NCBI GenBank assembly: GCA_025024175.1
Contig: QCXZ01000053.1
Span: forward strand, 2,790,001 to 2,854,000
Direction: 5' to 3'
DNA: 64,000 bases
Source of the DNA: Rhyzopertha dominica
Taxonomy: Eukaryota; Arthropoda; Insecta; Coleoptera; Bostrichidae
Shown: positions 1 through 12,139 of the stretch, piece by piece
Layout: every line of letters begins with the position of its first letter
How positions within the stretch are numbered: position 1 is the first letter of the stretch
Notes under the pieces: generated by a model
Database searches by the model: none
What the model was told of the DNA's origin: nothing
What the model saw: only the letters and a program-made list of their open reading frames with translations
Position numbers and translations under genes: made by a program

Positions 1-345
1 ACAGAAATCACGATTGTTACGTGAAATAAAGCCGTATGTTTTACTGGCATTAAGACACATTTTATGAATGTGTGGAATAAAAGATAACTTGCTATCGAAA
101 GTTACGTCAAGATCGTTAAATGTATCGGGTCTAGACAGAGAAACACCCTCAATATATTATAGGTACAAGATAGGTATGCGCTGGACTTGAATCCATTATA
201 TGCCAGGTATTGAACTCTATTGTGGAGGTAAGATTTGAACAAATCAATCAAAGCATCATATATGCTGAAGCGATTAAGTTTGTTTAACAAAATATTGTGA
301 TCCAGCTTATGGAACGCTTTGGAGAAGCACTTTACCATTACTTCA
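1..345 (-). mobile_element. LINE reverse transcriptase fragment, cut by the window edge
   Basis: Read on the minus strand, this stretch encodes the middle of a non-LTR retrotransposon reverse transcriptase. The peptide FSKAFHKLDHNILLNKL is the motif A region (normally FSKAFDKVDH; the second acidic residue is H here), followed by the typical FKSYLHNRVQY segment. After a frame break, LNASKTYGFISRNN near the left edge matches the part that usually follows the FADD box. Stops and frameshifts show that it is dead. The family is Jockey/CR1-like by motif; I cannot assign it further. Homology stops near 345, so it is 5'-truncated in element orientation and continues off the left end. Confidence 0.75.
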
Positions 346-2249
346 CCAAAATCACTGTTGGGGGTAACCTCCTGTAAATCTGTTGGTCAGCCAAGATTAA
401 ATTTGTTGACATTGCTGTAGTACCATTTATTCGCAAGATATTAAATGTAAAATCCTTACTAAAATCTAAACTATAAAAGTTATTATTGCGTTACACAGTA
501 ACTATTCGAGCGTCAGTAGCATGCTACTTCTGTTTTAGTTTTTAGTAAAGGGTAAACTTTTAATTTTGATTTGTCAGTAGCTGAACTGATTTTATACGTT
601 GTATTTGGTAAATTAAAAACTAATATCTTCGTCCGTTGCTTCCGTTCCTGTAGCTTAAATTCCTAAATAGGTAAAAGAATTCAGAACATATCTAAGAGAT
701 GACAAAAGAGCGATGGCTGTCGTATTACGTAACAACTGCGTTAGAATTTTCGCGCCATTTAGCAACCGAAATTTTTCAATCATCACGCCCGTAATCGCGC
801 TGAANTAAACAATTAGTCCGAGGNGATTCATTTGTTATGCAATTAAAAGCGCTCCCATTTTGCCTTATCCAACGAGCCGGTCATGTGTAAAGGTACAACC
901 GAAATTCAATCCAAGCCGCGCACTATCCGTTACCTACTGTGTAATGTAAGATATATTTGCCGCTCCGGTGATTCCCAATCAGTCACTAGTCCAAACCACA
1001 GTTTTTATGAGACAGCTGCTAATCAACCTTAAAAATAAAGGCTACCTTTTACGCAGCTGTGGCAAAGCAATCCTCTGCATAAATTAATAGGGTCTGCAAA
1101 TGGCCGGCGAAGGGGAAACTTTTAGTAATATTAATCGTCACTTTACCTTTTTTTCTTACTTTGATGTAGAATCTTTGAGCCATCTCGGCGCACTACAAAC
1201 GGATAATACACTTAGCTCCACATGATACTGAAAATTCTTTGTTAAACACGATTTCCTTAACAATGATAATAATAATAATGTTTTTAATTCGCCCCGGGTT
1301 CCACTTGTAGGGGAGGCAATTTTCAGCTTAAGCTTAATTTAATAACTAAATTAAAATGTGGCAATCAAATAAACGCAAAGCAAAAATCTACAATTAAATG
1401 GTAATATTTATAGGAAAATCTACAAATGACCCTATTATTTAAGTGAACACCTTGGCCAACACTATTTATATCAACCAATTCATTAGTTTTGCAGGTTATT
1501 GTGGGTATAATTAAAAAAATACAGGCTAACCCTGGAGAGGTTGGGACACCGTTTGTATGTAGTGACAAAGTGTAACACAGATAGTTTATGCGCCGGTGTT
1601 TGGTTCCTATTCTCCGTATTAAGCTAATATCAAAATCCCGTCATTTAAATCTCACCCGTATGGTTACCGGGTTTAATACTACTTAATTAATATCGGCTTT
1701 AGTAAAGATAATTGTAATGGGTACCGGCCGTACGACTTTGTATTTTTATTGAATTGAATTGAAGTGAATTGAACGATCGTACCTATTCGTATCGTATCTA
1801 TTCTATATCACTGCATTCGTCATATAATGGAAAAAATAAGTATCTAATGCCTAAATTATATTAACTGATATTAGATTATTAAACTAGTCGTAGTGTTGAG
1901 ACAAAAAAAAGCTCCTAAAATTTAACGGCACCGTATATCTGTTGATTATCAAAATTACTTCTGTCTGTTACTAATGCAGTTGGGTAGTCAAATAACAAAA
2001 GTATAACAATTGGAACATAATAAGCATACGATATGTGGGAGCCGATTCAACATTTATGTTCCGACCGCGGAACATAGCAAGAAGAATTACTTTTTTCTTT
2101 TCCAAGAAAAATGTTTGATACATGCAGTTCCAACAATTTTTTAAATAATTAAACGCCAAGCACCAGGGACGCGAGACGTCTTAGAAACAACACTACAATA
2201 AAATCTAAACTGATCAAAACCACCCACACTCATATCTGTGTGGTGTTGC
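346..2249. other. Unique non-coding stretch
   Basis: No convincing coding region or repeat. About 690-1210 is richer in GC and CpG than its surroundings and lacks transposon motifs, so it could be regulatory DNA. This is inference from composition only. Two isolated N bases occur near 805 and 824. Short ORFs at 1365-1568 and 1971-2159 (minus) show no family signature. Confidence 0.3.
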
Positions 2250-2251
2250 TA

Positions 2252-3596
2252 CAATGTTTCACGAATGATAATGACCTTGATGAAATTAAAAATGCAACCC
2301 AGAATACATTTGCAGAGGTAACATTGATAATTGTTCATCGTCTTAAAAAATTTAAAACGTAGAGAGCTTTATAAATTCGTAAATTTTGACATAAACTGCA
2401 ATCATATGCTTTAAGTAAATTCGATATTGTAAAAACAAATTTTATTTTTAAAAAATGTTAATTCAATAACATAAATGTAATAAATGGTCAAAATGTCGCC
2501 CTCCGCTGTTTTCACAAGCTTGAATTCGTGCCCAAAACGATCTTTTAACATGCATTAACATTTCTGGAGTGATGGATGCATCACGTATTTTATTTTCTAA
2601 ATGTTCTACACTTTCAATTGGTGTTTGGTATACTTGCTCTTTTACTATCCCCCACAGAAAAAAATCCAAAGGAGTAAGGTCCGGGCTTCTCGGTGGCCAA
2701 GGATTAATTGAACCTCTTCCTATCCATCGGTTAGGCAAAACCAAATCATGATGATTTCGCACTATTCTATGATAATGCGCAGGTGCCCCATCTTGTTGGA
2801 ACCATAGATCTAGTCTTACTTGTAAATTTACATTTTGCAGAAGTACCGGTAAAATGTTTCTTAAAAAATTAGATAAGTATTGCCGTTTAAACTATCGTGA
2901 AAAAATAAAGGTCCAACAATTTGATTCCCCAATATTAGGGACCAGACATTCGTCGAGTACATAGTTTGAAAGTGTCTTCTTGAATCCAACGTGGATTTTC
3001 TTGCGCATTTTTGGTGTTCCCGAAAAAAGTTACAAAATGCCAGTCTTTTAGGATAATCTGTCTCCTTTAAGGCCTGAACAAATTGTAAGTGATACGGATG
3101 AATTGATTGCCTTTAATTTTCGGTGTACTGAAGACAGACTAATACCGGTTGCTCTTGAGACTACCCTTTGACTAATATGAGGATTTTCGTCAATCATTTC
3201 CAATACTCTAATTTCATTGTAAAGGCCTGTTGTTGTTCTTTCTCTTGACTTTTTCAGTCATGGCTAGTTTGTCCTTAAAGTTAATTTAAGTCTCTTGAAA
3301 ATTGTATCGACAGGAGCTCGTCTATTTGGTAAATGTTGTCTGTATAAACGGGCAGCAGCGGAAGCATTTTTCTTGCATTCACCATAAGTCAAAATCGTAT
3401 CTGTTTTTTCATTATTTGAATACATTTTGACTTTTAATAAATACAGTGACAGGAACCATAGCGCATATCCGTCATGGATTCCCAATTTATTTTTAAAATA
3501 ATACCATTATGTAAAATAACCACATTGGCTATGAGAATGTATTTTGGCTTGCATTTTTAATTTTGTCAGGGTCATTATCATTCGTGAAACATTTTG
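2252..3596 (-). mobile_element. Mariner-type transposon, family A copy 1 (decayed)
   Basis: A 1345-bp element with inverted repeats of about 55 bp at both ends (outer core TGTTTCACGAATGATAATGA), flanked by TA at 2250-2251 and 3597-3598, the mariner target duplication. The minus-strand transposase is broken by stops and frameshifts. The best-preserved part, 2463-2762, carries the third catalytic aspartate in PPRSPDLTPLDFF; the N-terminal helix-turn-helix region survives around 3264-3425. The D-to-D distance in the family is 36 residues (from copies that retain QQDGAPAH). The domain plan (DUF4817-type HTH plus DDE/D) is that of the mariner/Tc1 superfamily. Confidence 0.88.
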
Positions 3597-3614
3597 TATA
3601 ATCAGTTTAAATTA

Positions 3615-3745
3615 TATCAGATTGGTATATTATTTCTATGGTGTCTCGCTTTCTAGGTTTCAAAAATCATTTGGAGTTCTTTGACAAATATTGCTGAAGT
3701 GATCGAAACGTCAGAATAAGAATTTTTGTCAACAAATATGTGTAA
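3615..3745 (+). mobile_element. 3' tail of a Penelope-like element (family A)
   Basis: This segment aligns by eye with the tail of the family A PLE at 27590-27735: TCTCGCTT near the start, a spacer, then GAAACGTCAGA and TTTTTGTCA. No coding part remains. It starts about 20 bp from the end of mariner copy 1, so either the mariner inserted beside or into an older PLE, or the PLE was truncated there. Confidence 0.5.
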
Positions 3746-5174
3746 CTAATATTAAACTGTTCGAAACTTGATGATAATTTCCAGTACGGGACTGGAAGGT
3801 TTGTAGATGACCCTTATTATGCAAATTTATGGTAGCGACACGTGTTTGCAGTAAACTCATTGTGACTTTTAATCGTTTCGTAACTATCAGAATAGAACCT
3901 TGTTAATTTTCACAATGAATGAACTAATAATTTCATTTTTATACACAGTTTTCTGAACAAACGCCCTTTTAGCTGTTTTATTTACGTTAATTTTTTGCAA
4001 GTAACAATATTGAATACTGCAAACGGTAGCATTTAAAGTCAGTGAGTTTTAAAGCTCACAGGAGGTAAGAAATAGCCTAATAGCTCGTATTATTGAAAAA
4101 TTCGTTGAAATCTCTTTCCATAATGTTCAAATATCCTGTGAATTCGCGACAAGTAGCAGCAGCTTTCCCTTGTGGGAGGACTTAAACCCCAGATGGGTGC
4201 AAGAGGATCGTTCTCAATTGAGATACCATGAGGACCTTGATAAGAGATACCATCTGATTTTTATTGATTTTCAAAAAAGGATGTTATTCCGCCACTGGGT
4301 ACAGATATTGCTTGTGCATTTTGGTTTTATTATTCTTCAAGCTGGGATTTAGGCTTCAAAATATGAACATCTTCTTCAAGTCTTTACTCCTCTGAACAAT
4401 AAACAATAGAAGAAACCAAAACACTTGGCTGTAGTAATTCGACTGTTGCAAAATTAGTCCGACGTTTGCCAACAATCATTCAGTTTTAGAGTTTCTGTCA
4501 CAATTGCAGAGAAAAAGGATAGAAATTGGTGGATATGTCGAAACTGGGCAGCAATAATAGTGTAAAGGACACGACATAGAGTAAAAACGCGTCACAAAAC
4601 GTTTATCATTTCTGCAAGCCGCAAGATCGATTCGTTTTGTTTCGTTCATTCATCAATCGAATTTGGGCTAAGCGTGTGCTCGCGGACGTTGCGACATTAT
4701 TCCAGCGAGAAAGAGACGGCGGACGTTTCCAGCTTTGTGAGCACAGTTCACTCCATCAGTAGTCGAAACACAAAAGAACTGTAAATACATTTCTTTACGG
4801 TGAAAAACGCCAAACAACTTCCGCTCAAAATCGAGCAACGAGAGCGGCAATAATAATGATAGCCGATAGGCCATTATACCAACACGGCTTGGGAGAGTGT
4901 ACGCCTTCGAAAAACGATTTTAGGTTCTCATGGTATATGGGAAACGGTCTCGTCCTGCCACTGCAGGCATAAAGCCCGGCTGCCAGCGCTCGTACATAAT
5001 TATAGAAATAAAAAAGCCCCGCCGATCTTGTACATTACGTTACGCATGAACACCCGGTATTTCAGTTCAGGTCAGCATTTCGAGTTATTTTGTTTTATTG
5101 AAATATTCCCAATAAGATAACATACCAGAACGTAACTTACGAAATCGATTACGCTTTTTCACAGATATTTATTA
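3746..5174. other. Unique stretch with a GC-richer block
   Basis: No recognised gene. About 4600-5070 is GC- and CpG-richer than its neighbours and transposon-free, with TATA-like stretches near 5000 and a TCAGT initiator-like sequence near 5070. The spacing between these does not fit a standard core promoter. ORFs at 4170-4352 and 4668-4874 (minus) have no motif I recognise. Confidence 0.25.
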
Positions 5175-5322
5175 TTATATAGATATTGCGCTTAATGTTA
5201 CAATTCCACAACTGCTCTGGCCCGAATCGCCAGGGAATGACATTGCCACATGATTTCCGTTCTCAATACGTCATAATTGGTTTCCAGACTGGAAGTGACT
5301 AAGTACAATATCTTGAAATCTT
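5175..5322 (+). repeat. Dispersed direct repeat, copy 1
   Basis: About 150 bp sharing long near-identical runs (AATCGCCAGGGAATGACAT, TCTCAATACGTCATAATT, CCAGACTGGAAGTGACTAAG) with 5900-6040. The two copies flank a LINE RNase H fragment, so they may be duplicated 3' sequence of that element. Confidence 0.7.
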
Positions 5323-5544
5323 TCGGCTCATTTGCAGGGAGAAATACTGCACAAAGCTACCTACAAATAAGCGCTAATATTAACCAAATTTTTGCTTTAC
5401 CTTAAAAAATTTAATGTCCTTCAACTCATATTAAGTTATATGAGATCCACTCCCACATCATTTTAGCGGAATACATCTTAAGTATACAACAAAGTGTACA
5501 TCATAAGACTTCATACATGGATTCCAAGCTTGTTAAGTATATAG

Positions 5545-5870
5545 TTTATAATTCAGGGATCTTGATGGATATGCTAGCAAGATTGTACCCCCAATAATTA
5601 TATATGTTCACTGATGGACGCCTGCAATAAAATAACGGACAAAGAAGGGTTGCCTTTGCGATTTATGCAGGTCACTTAGGAATCAATATCTCAGAGAGGA
5701 ATTGTGGTGGAAGTTCAATTTTTAGTACAGAAACTTTAGCAATAAAAAAGTTCCTTCAAAAAGCGCTATTGAAAAAATCAATACAGGTCTACGAGCTACT
5801 TTGAAAGAACTCAAAACAGAATAATGAATAGATACTACTAGGACTGATCTTGTGCCTTTAATACGCTAAA
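5545..5870 (+). mobile_element. LINE RNase H domain fragment
   Basis: Frames with stops give FTDGRLQ (the first-aspartate TDG motif, near 5609), VAFAIYAGHLGINISER, and CGGSSIFSTETLAIKKFLQKA, where the TETLAI glutamate is the second RNase H acidic residue. This is the C-terminal RNase H of a non-LTR retrotransposon (I/R1/Jockey-type organisation). It has no intact frame and no recognisable reverse transcriptase upstream in the window. Confidence 0.65.
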
Positions 5871-5899
5871 GGTCGATACTAGAAAGAAGAAGGAATTTA

Positions 5900-6040
5900 C
5901 TATTATAGAGATATTCAGTTTAAATTGTTACAACTCTAATCTGAATCGCCAGGGAATGACATAGCTACACGACCTAATAATCTCTCAATACGTCATAATT
6001 TGTTTCCAGACTGGAAGTGACTAAGTTTCGTGAAATCCTT
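5900..6040 (+). repeat. Dispersed direct repeat, copy 2
   Basis: Second copy of the repeat at 5175-5322, same orientation, about 720 bp apart, diverged mainly in the middle of the unit. Confidence 0.7.
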
Positions 6041-6595
6041 CGCATTGGTTTGAAGACATTACAAAATCTGTTTCTTGTTAATGCAATTCAATGAATCAGA
6101 ACAACATCTGTGCATCCCAATCCAGCAACAGCACATGATGTATAATTGTAATTTTCAGACCAATTCTTCTTAAAACCACCTATAACAGCGTTATTATTTG
6201 AAACGCCTGCGTGTCTTTGGGATTTGAAAAAAAACCGCGTTCAACCGATGACAAAAGTTATATGTAGTTACCCAAGAAAGCATACTAGATCAGCCTGTTT
6301 GGATAGGTCATGACCTGAAGATAATCAGCATGTCCTTTATTTACTTAAATTGAAGTTAAATACATACATATTGGAAGAAACAATGCTAAAGTCTATTTGG
6401 TAGAAAAGGTTTTTTGATCTAGTTTCTTGATTTGATCACTCCAACGCTGCATATTAAACATTTAACTTTTCAGGTCTGAAAATAATAAACACAATACATC
6501 ACCTAAGGTGGAATTAAAATACAAAGCAAACAAAAAAATCGCATCTATCATGGAAGCAGGCTACAAAATTATATAAATATTATATATAAATATAT
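6041..6595. other. AT-rich stretch, nothing recognised
   Basis: No coding signature or repeat. It ends in a TATATAAATA-rich tract at about 6570-6600 immediately before the HINE/MITE-like repeat. Confidence 0.3.
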
Positions 6596-6604
6596 AAAAA
6601 TGCA

Positions 6605-6801
6605 TGTCTATGCTGTGCTGTCTGCACCGCAACCAACTACAGATAGATCTAATTCGCTGTCATTATAGCTCATCAGTGCAGTTTAGATCTAGTGAAGACA
6701 GCACGGCATAGAACTGGTTTTGCCTATATACCCGGCGAGGCGGCTTTGTCATCATGTCAGTGTAATGCTGATAGATGGCATTGCCATCTAGATTCTTACT
6801 T
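6605..6801 (+). repeat. HINE/MITE-like repeat, copy 1
   Basis: Non-coding element containing a 16-bp inverted repeat (CTATGCTGTGCTGTCT at 6608-6623; its complement with one mismatch at 6696-6711). A perfect 19-nt hairpin at 6772-6790 (8-bp stem, ATT loop) lies about 10 bp before the shared 3' end ATTCTTACTT. Related copies lie at 13364-13556 and 36480-36710, with a short left-end piece at 48027. Subterminal inverted repeats plus a hairpin close to one end resemble non-autonomous Helentrons (HINEs). That family assignment is inference; a MITE is the alternative. Confidence 0.6.
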
Positions 6802-9499
6802 AAAAGAATATATATGCCAAAATCTCAACGATTAATTACAATTTGAAGATTTACAGTTTTATTTAATACCTAAATTAATTTCACAGCATTGCTTTGCGAA
6901 AGATAAGCCTTGAATATATGTAGATATTCAAGATAGAAACATATACATTCGGGGTCTTTTTAATGCATAAACTTCAGCACTAGACAAACAATTCATACAG
7001 AATTTAAAATTGACAGAACCATGGTGTCGTACATTTTTTACCTTCTAAACGAAGATCGTGTCTAGGGCTGGTATACCATCCTTTCATTAGGTGCTCATAA
7101 TACTTCCAGTGATGTGGTAATGTAGAAGGTGTAAAGTAAAAGTCCAAGAACGCTAGCGTGAGGCTATATAGAACCATATCAGAAGATAGTATAGTGCGAT
7201 AAGGAATGTATGTTTCTTTACGCGAAGAAACAGTAATTTTTTGTCTAATTTCGGAAATAGATGTAGGGGAATTATTCCAGAGTACATTATATTTTGGCAT
7301 AAGTGAAAGGCCACTGCAGGGGATAGTGTAAATGGCATCCAAGCTACAACATGTGTATAGGAAGTTTTTTGTGTTACTTTAACCAGACTTAGCAAGAATA
7401 CTAAGCTGATTTAAAGAAATAGTGCTTTTTCGGTGTCCAAAGATTAGTTAAAACATAAGCTATACATCGAGCGACGAACTGCTGCAAATTGTTACTTTTT
7501 TATAACTTTGGTAGGCCTTTAATATACTGGAATCTTTTTTCCACATACTTGTAAACGAAATTTGACTGTTTGAAATCAACACAGATGTACGTAAAAGACA
7601 ATGATTTACTTGTAAGTGGTATAATCCTCAAAAGGATGGGGTAATTGTGCATATTTTTCTTGATTCAGGAAGCAAATTGACATGTACAAAACTTTTTTAT
7701 TTAGGAAGTATTGGAAGTAGCTATATTTACAGTACAATTATTAAGGTAACTAAGTGAAAAATCATGACATAAAGTATAAGAAGATCCAGTAAAACATCGA
7801 ATAATTCTATTTTGTAGACTGGATGATGTAGTGTTGATACTCAACGAATCATTAGGCTTAATTTAAACAATATTGGTAGAAATTGAGCTTTCTTAACGCA
7901 ATTCTTCTTCGTTTCTGATTCCTCCAAATATTATTCTGCAACTGCCATGGATCGCCAAGGTCAGTGTCACTTTAAAGTTAAAGTATCTTCACTTCCATCC
8001 ACAAAGCTGAGGTACGCAGAGGAACCAATGTCCTATATACATTTCTGGTTTGTCAACCCCGGGTACTTAGGTGTTCCGCATCTGTTTTCTTCTTCTCCTT
8101 CCGAAAATGTAATATTTACTCCGCTGATTGCTTGTTGTTGGTTTTTTAGTATCTGGAATCTTGCCCTATCTATCAACTTTTATCTGAAACGTCATTAATT
8201 GTCACTTTAATTAAATCGTCTGCACGACATGCACCGCATATTGCTATAATGAGACCAAACTATAAATCGACAAATGTAATTAGCACTAAATTTAAATCAA
8301 ACATTCAAATTTACCTCCATTAGTTGATACACTTGGTCGAAGGCTTTCGAAACAAAGTGTTTTATATTATTCCTGCAAAATGCACTTGCTTTTTTGAGTC
8401 TAGGTATAACCAACATTTCGCGGTTTTGAGAATGCGACTCCGTTCCGTGCCTCTCTCTAGATATTTTAGATAATAAAGACAAAGATGCCTCACTGGCTTC
8501 CTTCTCTAAATATTCCGGATGCCGCTGTTGTTGTCGTCCATATATGGAAAAAACGTTGTGGAAATTAAATGGATATAAAAAATATTGTTACTTTTAAAGT
8601 CTTTTTATATATATGTATAACCATTTAAAGTGCTTGTTGAATCAAACTGGTATGGCATTTTTTGTTTTGAAAGTCTTGAGTGCAGTGAGTTGCAACGTTA
8701 ATTATTTTCCCATTAACCGACCTCTAATCTGTTCTATTTCTAACAGGTAGCATAAATTGTACAGTTGGATAACAGAATGGGGTATTGACGATTACATCAA
8801 CATAAAAATCCATTTATCCTTCTCTTCCAAAACATAGCTCTTGGCAAAAATTGCCGCTCCGTGTTGACAAAGTTAGTCTGTTACTAATTAAGATATCGTG
8901 CGACACTTTAATAATATGTCGCGCTCAAGGAGGGGGTGTCAACATAGCTGAATTGGAGAGGGTAATTACGGCCATGTCACTGACAGGCTCCCCGAATCTG
9001 CGGTCGGAGGTCGCTCTCTAGTTTTCACTGAACGTATCAACGTGAAAATCGTTTCGGATATAAACACCATAAATTACGTGCTACATTTTCGCACTAGGTA
9101 AATGCATAAATCAGGCGCACTTTATTTTGTTTTGGGAGAGGTATTATTGCGCAATTTAATTAAGAAGGCTGTAGTTCAGTTGGTTAGCAAAAACTATGCT
9201 ATTCAGATCCTGTCTGCTTGAAGATAAAAATGTTGATTTTGCAAAGAAAAAATGCACCTTTTCTATGACTATTTATATGAGAAAATAGTTTTCGTCACTG
9301 CATACTCCGGTGAAAACTTGATTTTCATCCCTACTAGGAGAAAATCTTGTAACGTCATTCTGCAATGGAAATTTCATCACATGTTCTATATCGTTATTTA
9401 TATGTAGTGTTTGTTATTAGCAACAATTTTTTTCATTCATTTATTAAGATAAATGTTAAGTGTACAATTGCTTAAATTACACTACTCAACAAAAAATTT
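6802..9499. other. Unique stretch, mostly AT-rich
   Basis: No gene recognised. Small ORFs at 7004-7342 (minus), 7947-8198 (plus) and 8297-8482 (minus) lack family motifs. About 8870-9130 is GC-richer and transposon-free, with several TAATTA-type motifs, and is a candidate regulatory block. A tRNA-like 5' half at 9167-9188 is discussed under rejected items. Confidence 0.3.
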
Positions 9500-9995
9500 T
9501 TTGTTCTCTGTCCTAAAGTTTATTTTATGATTTTCCTATTTGTTATGTGCAAAAATGAAGAAAAATACCTTTTTTTCGAATAAAGTTTGCTTTTGTGGTA
9601 GCTATAAAAATAATACTCATTTTCAAGTTTTTATAAGAATTTTAATTAATTTTATTGCATTCAAAAATCCCACGAGATAAAAGTGGGTTTTTTACATTCA
9701 CACAGTACCTCCAGATGGCACTCGAGTGATAAGTTAGATGTTTTGTTACAAGTCTAGTAAAACAATTATCGTTTTTTGTCCTAAAGTTTATTTTATGATT
9801 TTCTTGTTTGTTATATGCAAAAATGAAGAAAAAATACCCTTTTCTCAAATAAAGTTTGCTTTTGTGATAGTTATAATAATAATACTCATTTTCAAGTTTT
9901 TATAAAAGGTGGGGTTTTTACATTCACAGTGCCTCCAGATGGCACCTCGAGAAATAAACAACAGTCAGGTGTTTTGTACAGAGTTTCTAGAAATG
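9500..9995 (+). repeat. Tandem repeat, period 268 bp, about 1.85 copies
   Basis: TCCTAAAGTTTATTTTATGA recurs at 9511 and 9779. The units stay similar through CTCATTTTCAAGTTTTTATA and CCTCCAGATGGCAC. The second unit lacks about 30 bp before the ACATTCACAG part. No coding capacity. Confidence 0.75.
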
Positions 9996-10354
9996 ATTAA
10001 TGCATCCAGGGCGCTAATAGAAATTATCGATTAAATCAATTTGTCGCCTCTCAGGAAAGTGACATATACTTGTCATCTGTCGATTTTTGAATTATTTGAT
10101 ATATTTTAATACAAGAAAATGCTTGGGAGTGTGTATTTTCAACATATTCTGTAATGTTATGTGGTGTAATTAACTTTAAGGTCGCAGGAAGCTCACATTT
10201 CGGAACTGTGGGGTGACATTGAATTGGAACCTTCAGTACTATCGCCGTGCATATTGTAGCTTGGCAGCGGTTACAAAAAGGCGGCACAAAGAATTCAGAA
10301 ATCAACAGCGCCCGCATTGCGTGAATAATTTATAGACGCCAAAGTGTAAATATG
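9996..10354. other. Unique stretch
   Basis: An 88-residue minus-strand ORF (10051-10317) with several cysteines covers most of it. It matches nothing I recognise and ends just before a mariner fragment; probably chance. Confidence 0.25.
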
Positions 10355-10955
10355 ATGGAATCAAATTGTTGGGCCTTATTCTTTTCGCGATAGTTTAAAC
10401 GGCAGTATTTATCTAAATTTTTTAAAAAACATTTTACCGGTACTTTTCCAAAATGTAAATTTAGAAGTAATACAAGATCTATGGTTCCAATAAGATGGGG
10501 CACCTGCGCATTATCATAGAATAGTGCGAAATCATCTTGATTTGGTTTTGCCTAACCGATGGATAGGAAGAGGTTCAATTAATCCTTGCCCACCATGAGA
10601 ATGGTAAAAGAGCAAGTATACCAAACACCAATCGAAAGTGTAGAACATTTAGATAATAAAATACGTGATGCATGTAGATGCATCACTCCAGAAATGTTAA
10701 TGCATGTTAAAAGATCGTTTAGGGCACGAATTGAAGCTTGTGAAAACAGCGGAGGGCGCGATTTTGAGTATTTATTATATTAATGTTATTAAATAAAACA
10801 TTTTTCAAAGTAAGATTTGTTTTGCAATACCGAATTCACTTGAAGCAAATGATTGAAGCTTATGTTAAAATTTACGAATTTATACAGCTCTCTACGTTTT
10901 ATATTTTTTAAGACGAACAATTATCAATGTTACCTCTCCAAATGTATTTTGGGTA
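10355..10955 (+). mobile_element. Mariner-type transposon, family A copy 2 (5'-truncated)
   Basis: The second half of the family A transposase and the following untranslated region. It begins abruptly at the codons for the NQIVGP segment and runs through the QDGAPAH region (frame broken). The SPDLTPLDFFLWG segment is lost by a small deletion near 10595 (NPCPP replaced). The coding part ends at 10783 with VKEQVYQTPIESVEHLDN through ENSGGRDFEYLLY. Both the N-terminal half and the far 3' inverted repeat are missing. Confidence 0.85.
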
Positions 10956-12139
10956 TATATATTTCTTCATTGTTTGGTATACAGCTTCTTAATGTATGAG
11001 GTTTTTGATTTGATATTCTTGGAAATACAACCATCTAGTAGTTTACATATCTATATATCACTGCAAATCAATTCTTTTAAATTCATAAATAATGCCAAGC
11101 ATACTGCTGTTTACTACCGTTGAATAAATTGTAGACATGGAGACATGTCGAAAGAAACATGACTCTATATTGCTGACGTAAGCAGATGATCCAGTATTAA
11201 ATTTCTTAGAATCATCAAAATCTTAACACTAGTAGTGGTGGATGATTCTGAGTTAGTAAATGATTTAGAGAAAGAAAACGTCAGTGAGAATATTATTGGC
11301 TCTGAAATCCAAGCTTCATTTGAAGACTGTTCATCATAAATACTGATGAATTTAGCAGATCATTTACAAGGATTTGTCTGTTTCTTCTTCAGTTCATTTG
11401 TAGACACCGCATCAACGCAATATTCATCTTAATCGATAAAAAATTGTAAACAACTGCAATTAAACTAAATGCAAGCCTAACAGCCAATTGTCTGAAAACG
11501 TAAGTGCGTCACTAAGCCAGGAAAAAACAAATAGTTTCAAACAAAGCCAACATTGGTAAAAGAAACGCGTTAAAACTGAAGCACCGAATCCCAGCGATAA
11601 ACATCAGGAAATCGTTTAATAAATTCGATCTGCCAATTTTTTACCTTCGTTGTTTACACGCGATGACCTTGTAGAGGTGAATCTACTCCGCGGACGCCTC
11701 ACGTACGATAGCAATTAATTTGTTATTCCCGGGACGCGGTACTTCACTAATCCGCAATTACAATAAAGCATCATCGAGCCATTAGCACAAATTAATGCTG
11801 GTGTACCGTAAAAAATGCTTGCTTCTTCTCTGAAAATCTCTAAACGGCAGTCGTGATTTAGAATCTTCCTGGAACCGTATAGTCATGGTTCTATTTTTAT
11901 GCAGTCTCGTTACGAGTGTAAATAGTAGGCAATGTCAAGTTCATCGTCATTAACATTGGTGTCAACGTGTGGATGAAGTGCGAGCTTCAGTTCCCATACT
12001 CGATGAGATTTACGAGGATATATTAAAATTGCGGAGCTCTTTTCTTATATTCTGCTAACTAAAAACTAGTTTTCCCTTGTATAATATATTACAAAAGATC
12101 CAGCAAGGTTTACTTAGGCTACTTTAAAAACCTTACTAC
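10956..12139. other. Unique stretch with a GC-richer block
   Basis: No gene recognised. About 11640-12020 is CpG-containing, transposon-free and dotted with homeodomain-type TAATT cores (for example near 11716 and 11755). It is a possible regulatory block by composition only. Confidence 0.25.

Noticed and set aside
2569..2751. Plus-strand ORF (60 codons), repeated at 43248-43436
   Set aside because: It is the antisense shadow of the conserved mariner transposase region, repeated only because the element is.
6772..6801. Canonical Helitron 3' end (hairpin followed by CTRR)
   Set aside because: CTAG/CTAA follows the hairpin in copies 1 and 3, but the two copies remain identical for about 10 more bases, so the element does not end at CTRR.
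9167..9188. tRNA-like 5' half (GGCTGTAGTTCAGTTGGTTA), matching an A box
   Set aside because: No anticodon stem, B box (GGTTCRANNCC) or acceptor complement follows in the next 80 bases, so it is not a tRNA gene. A tRNA-derived SINE head remains possible but has no second copy here.
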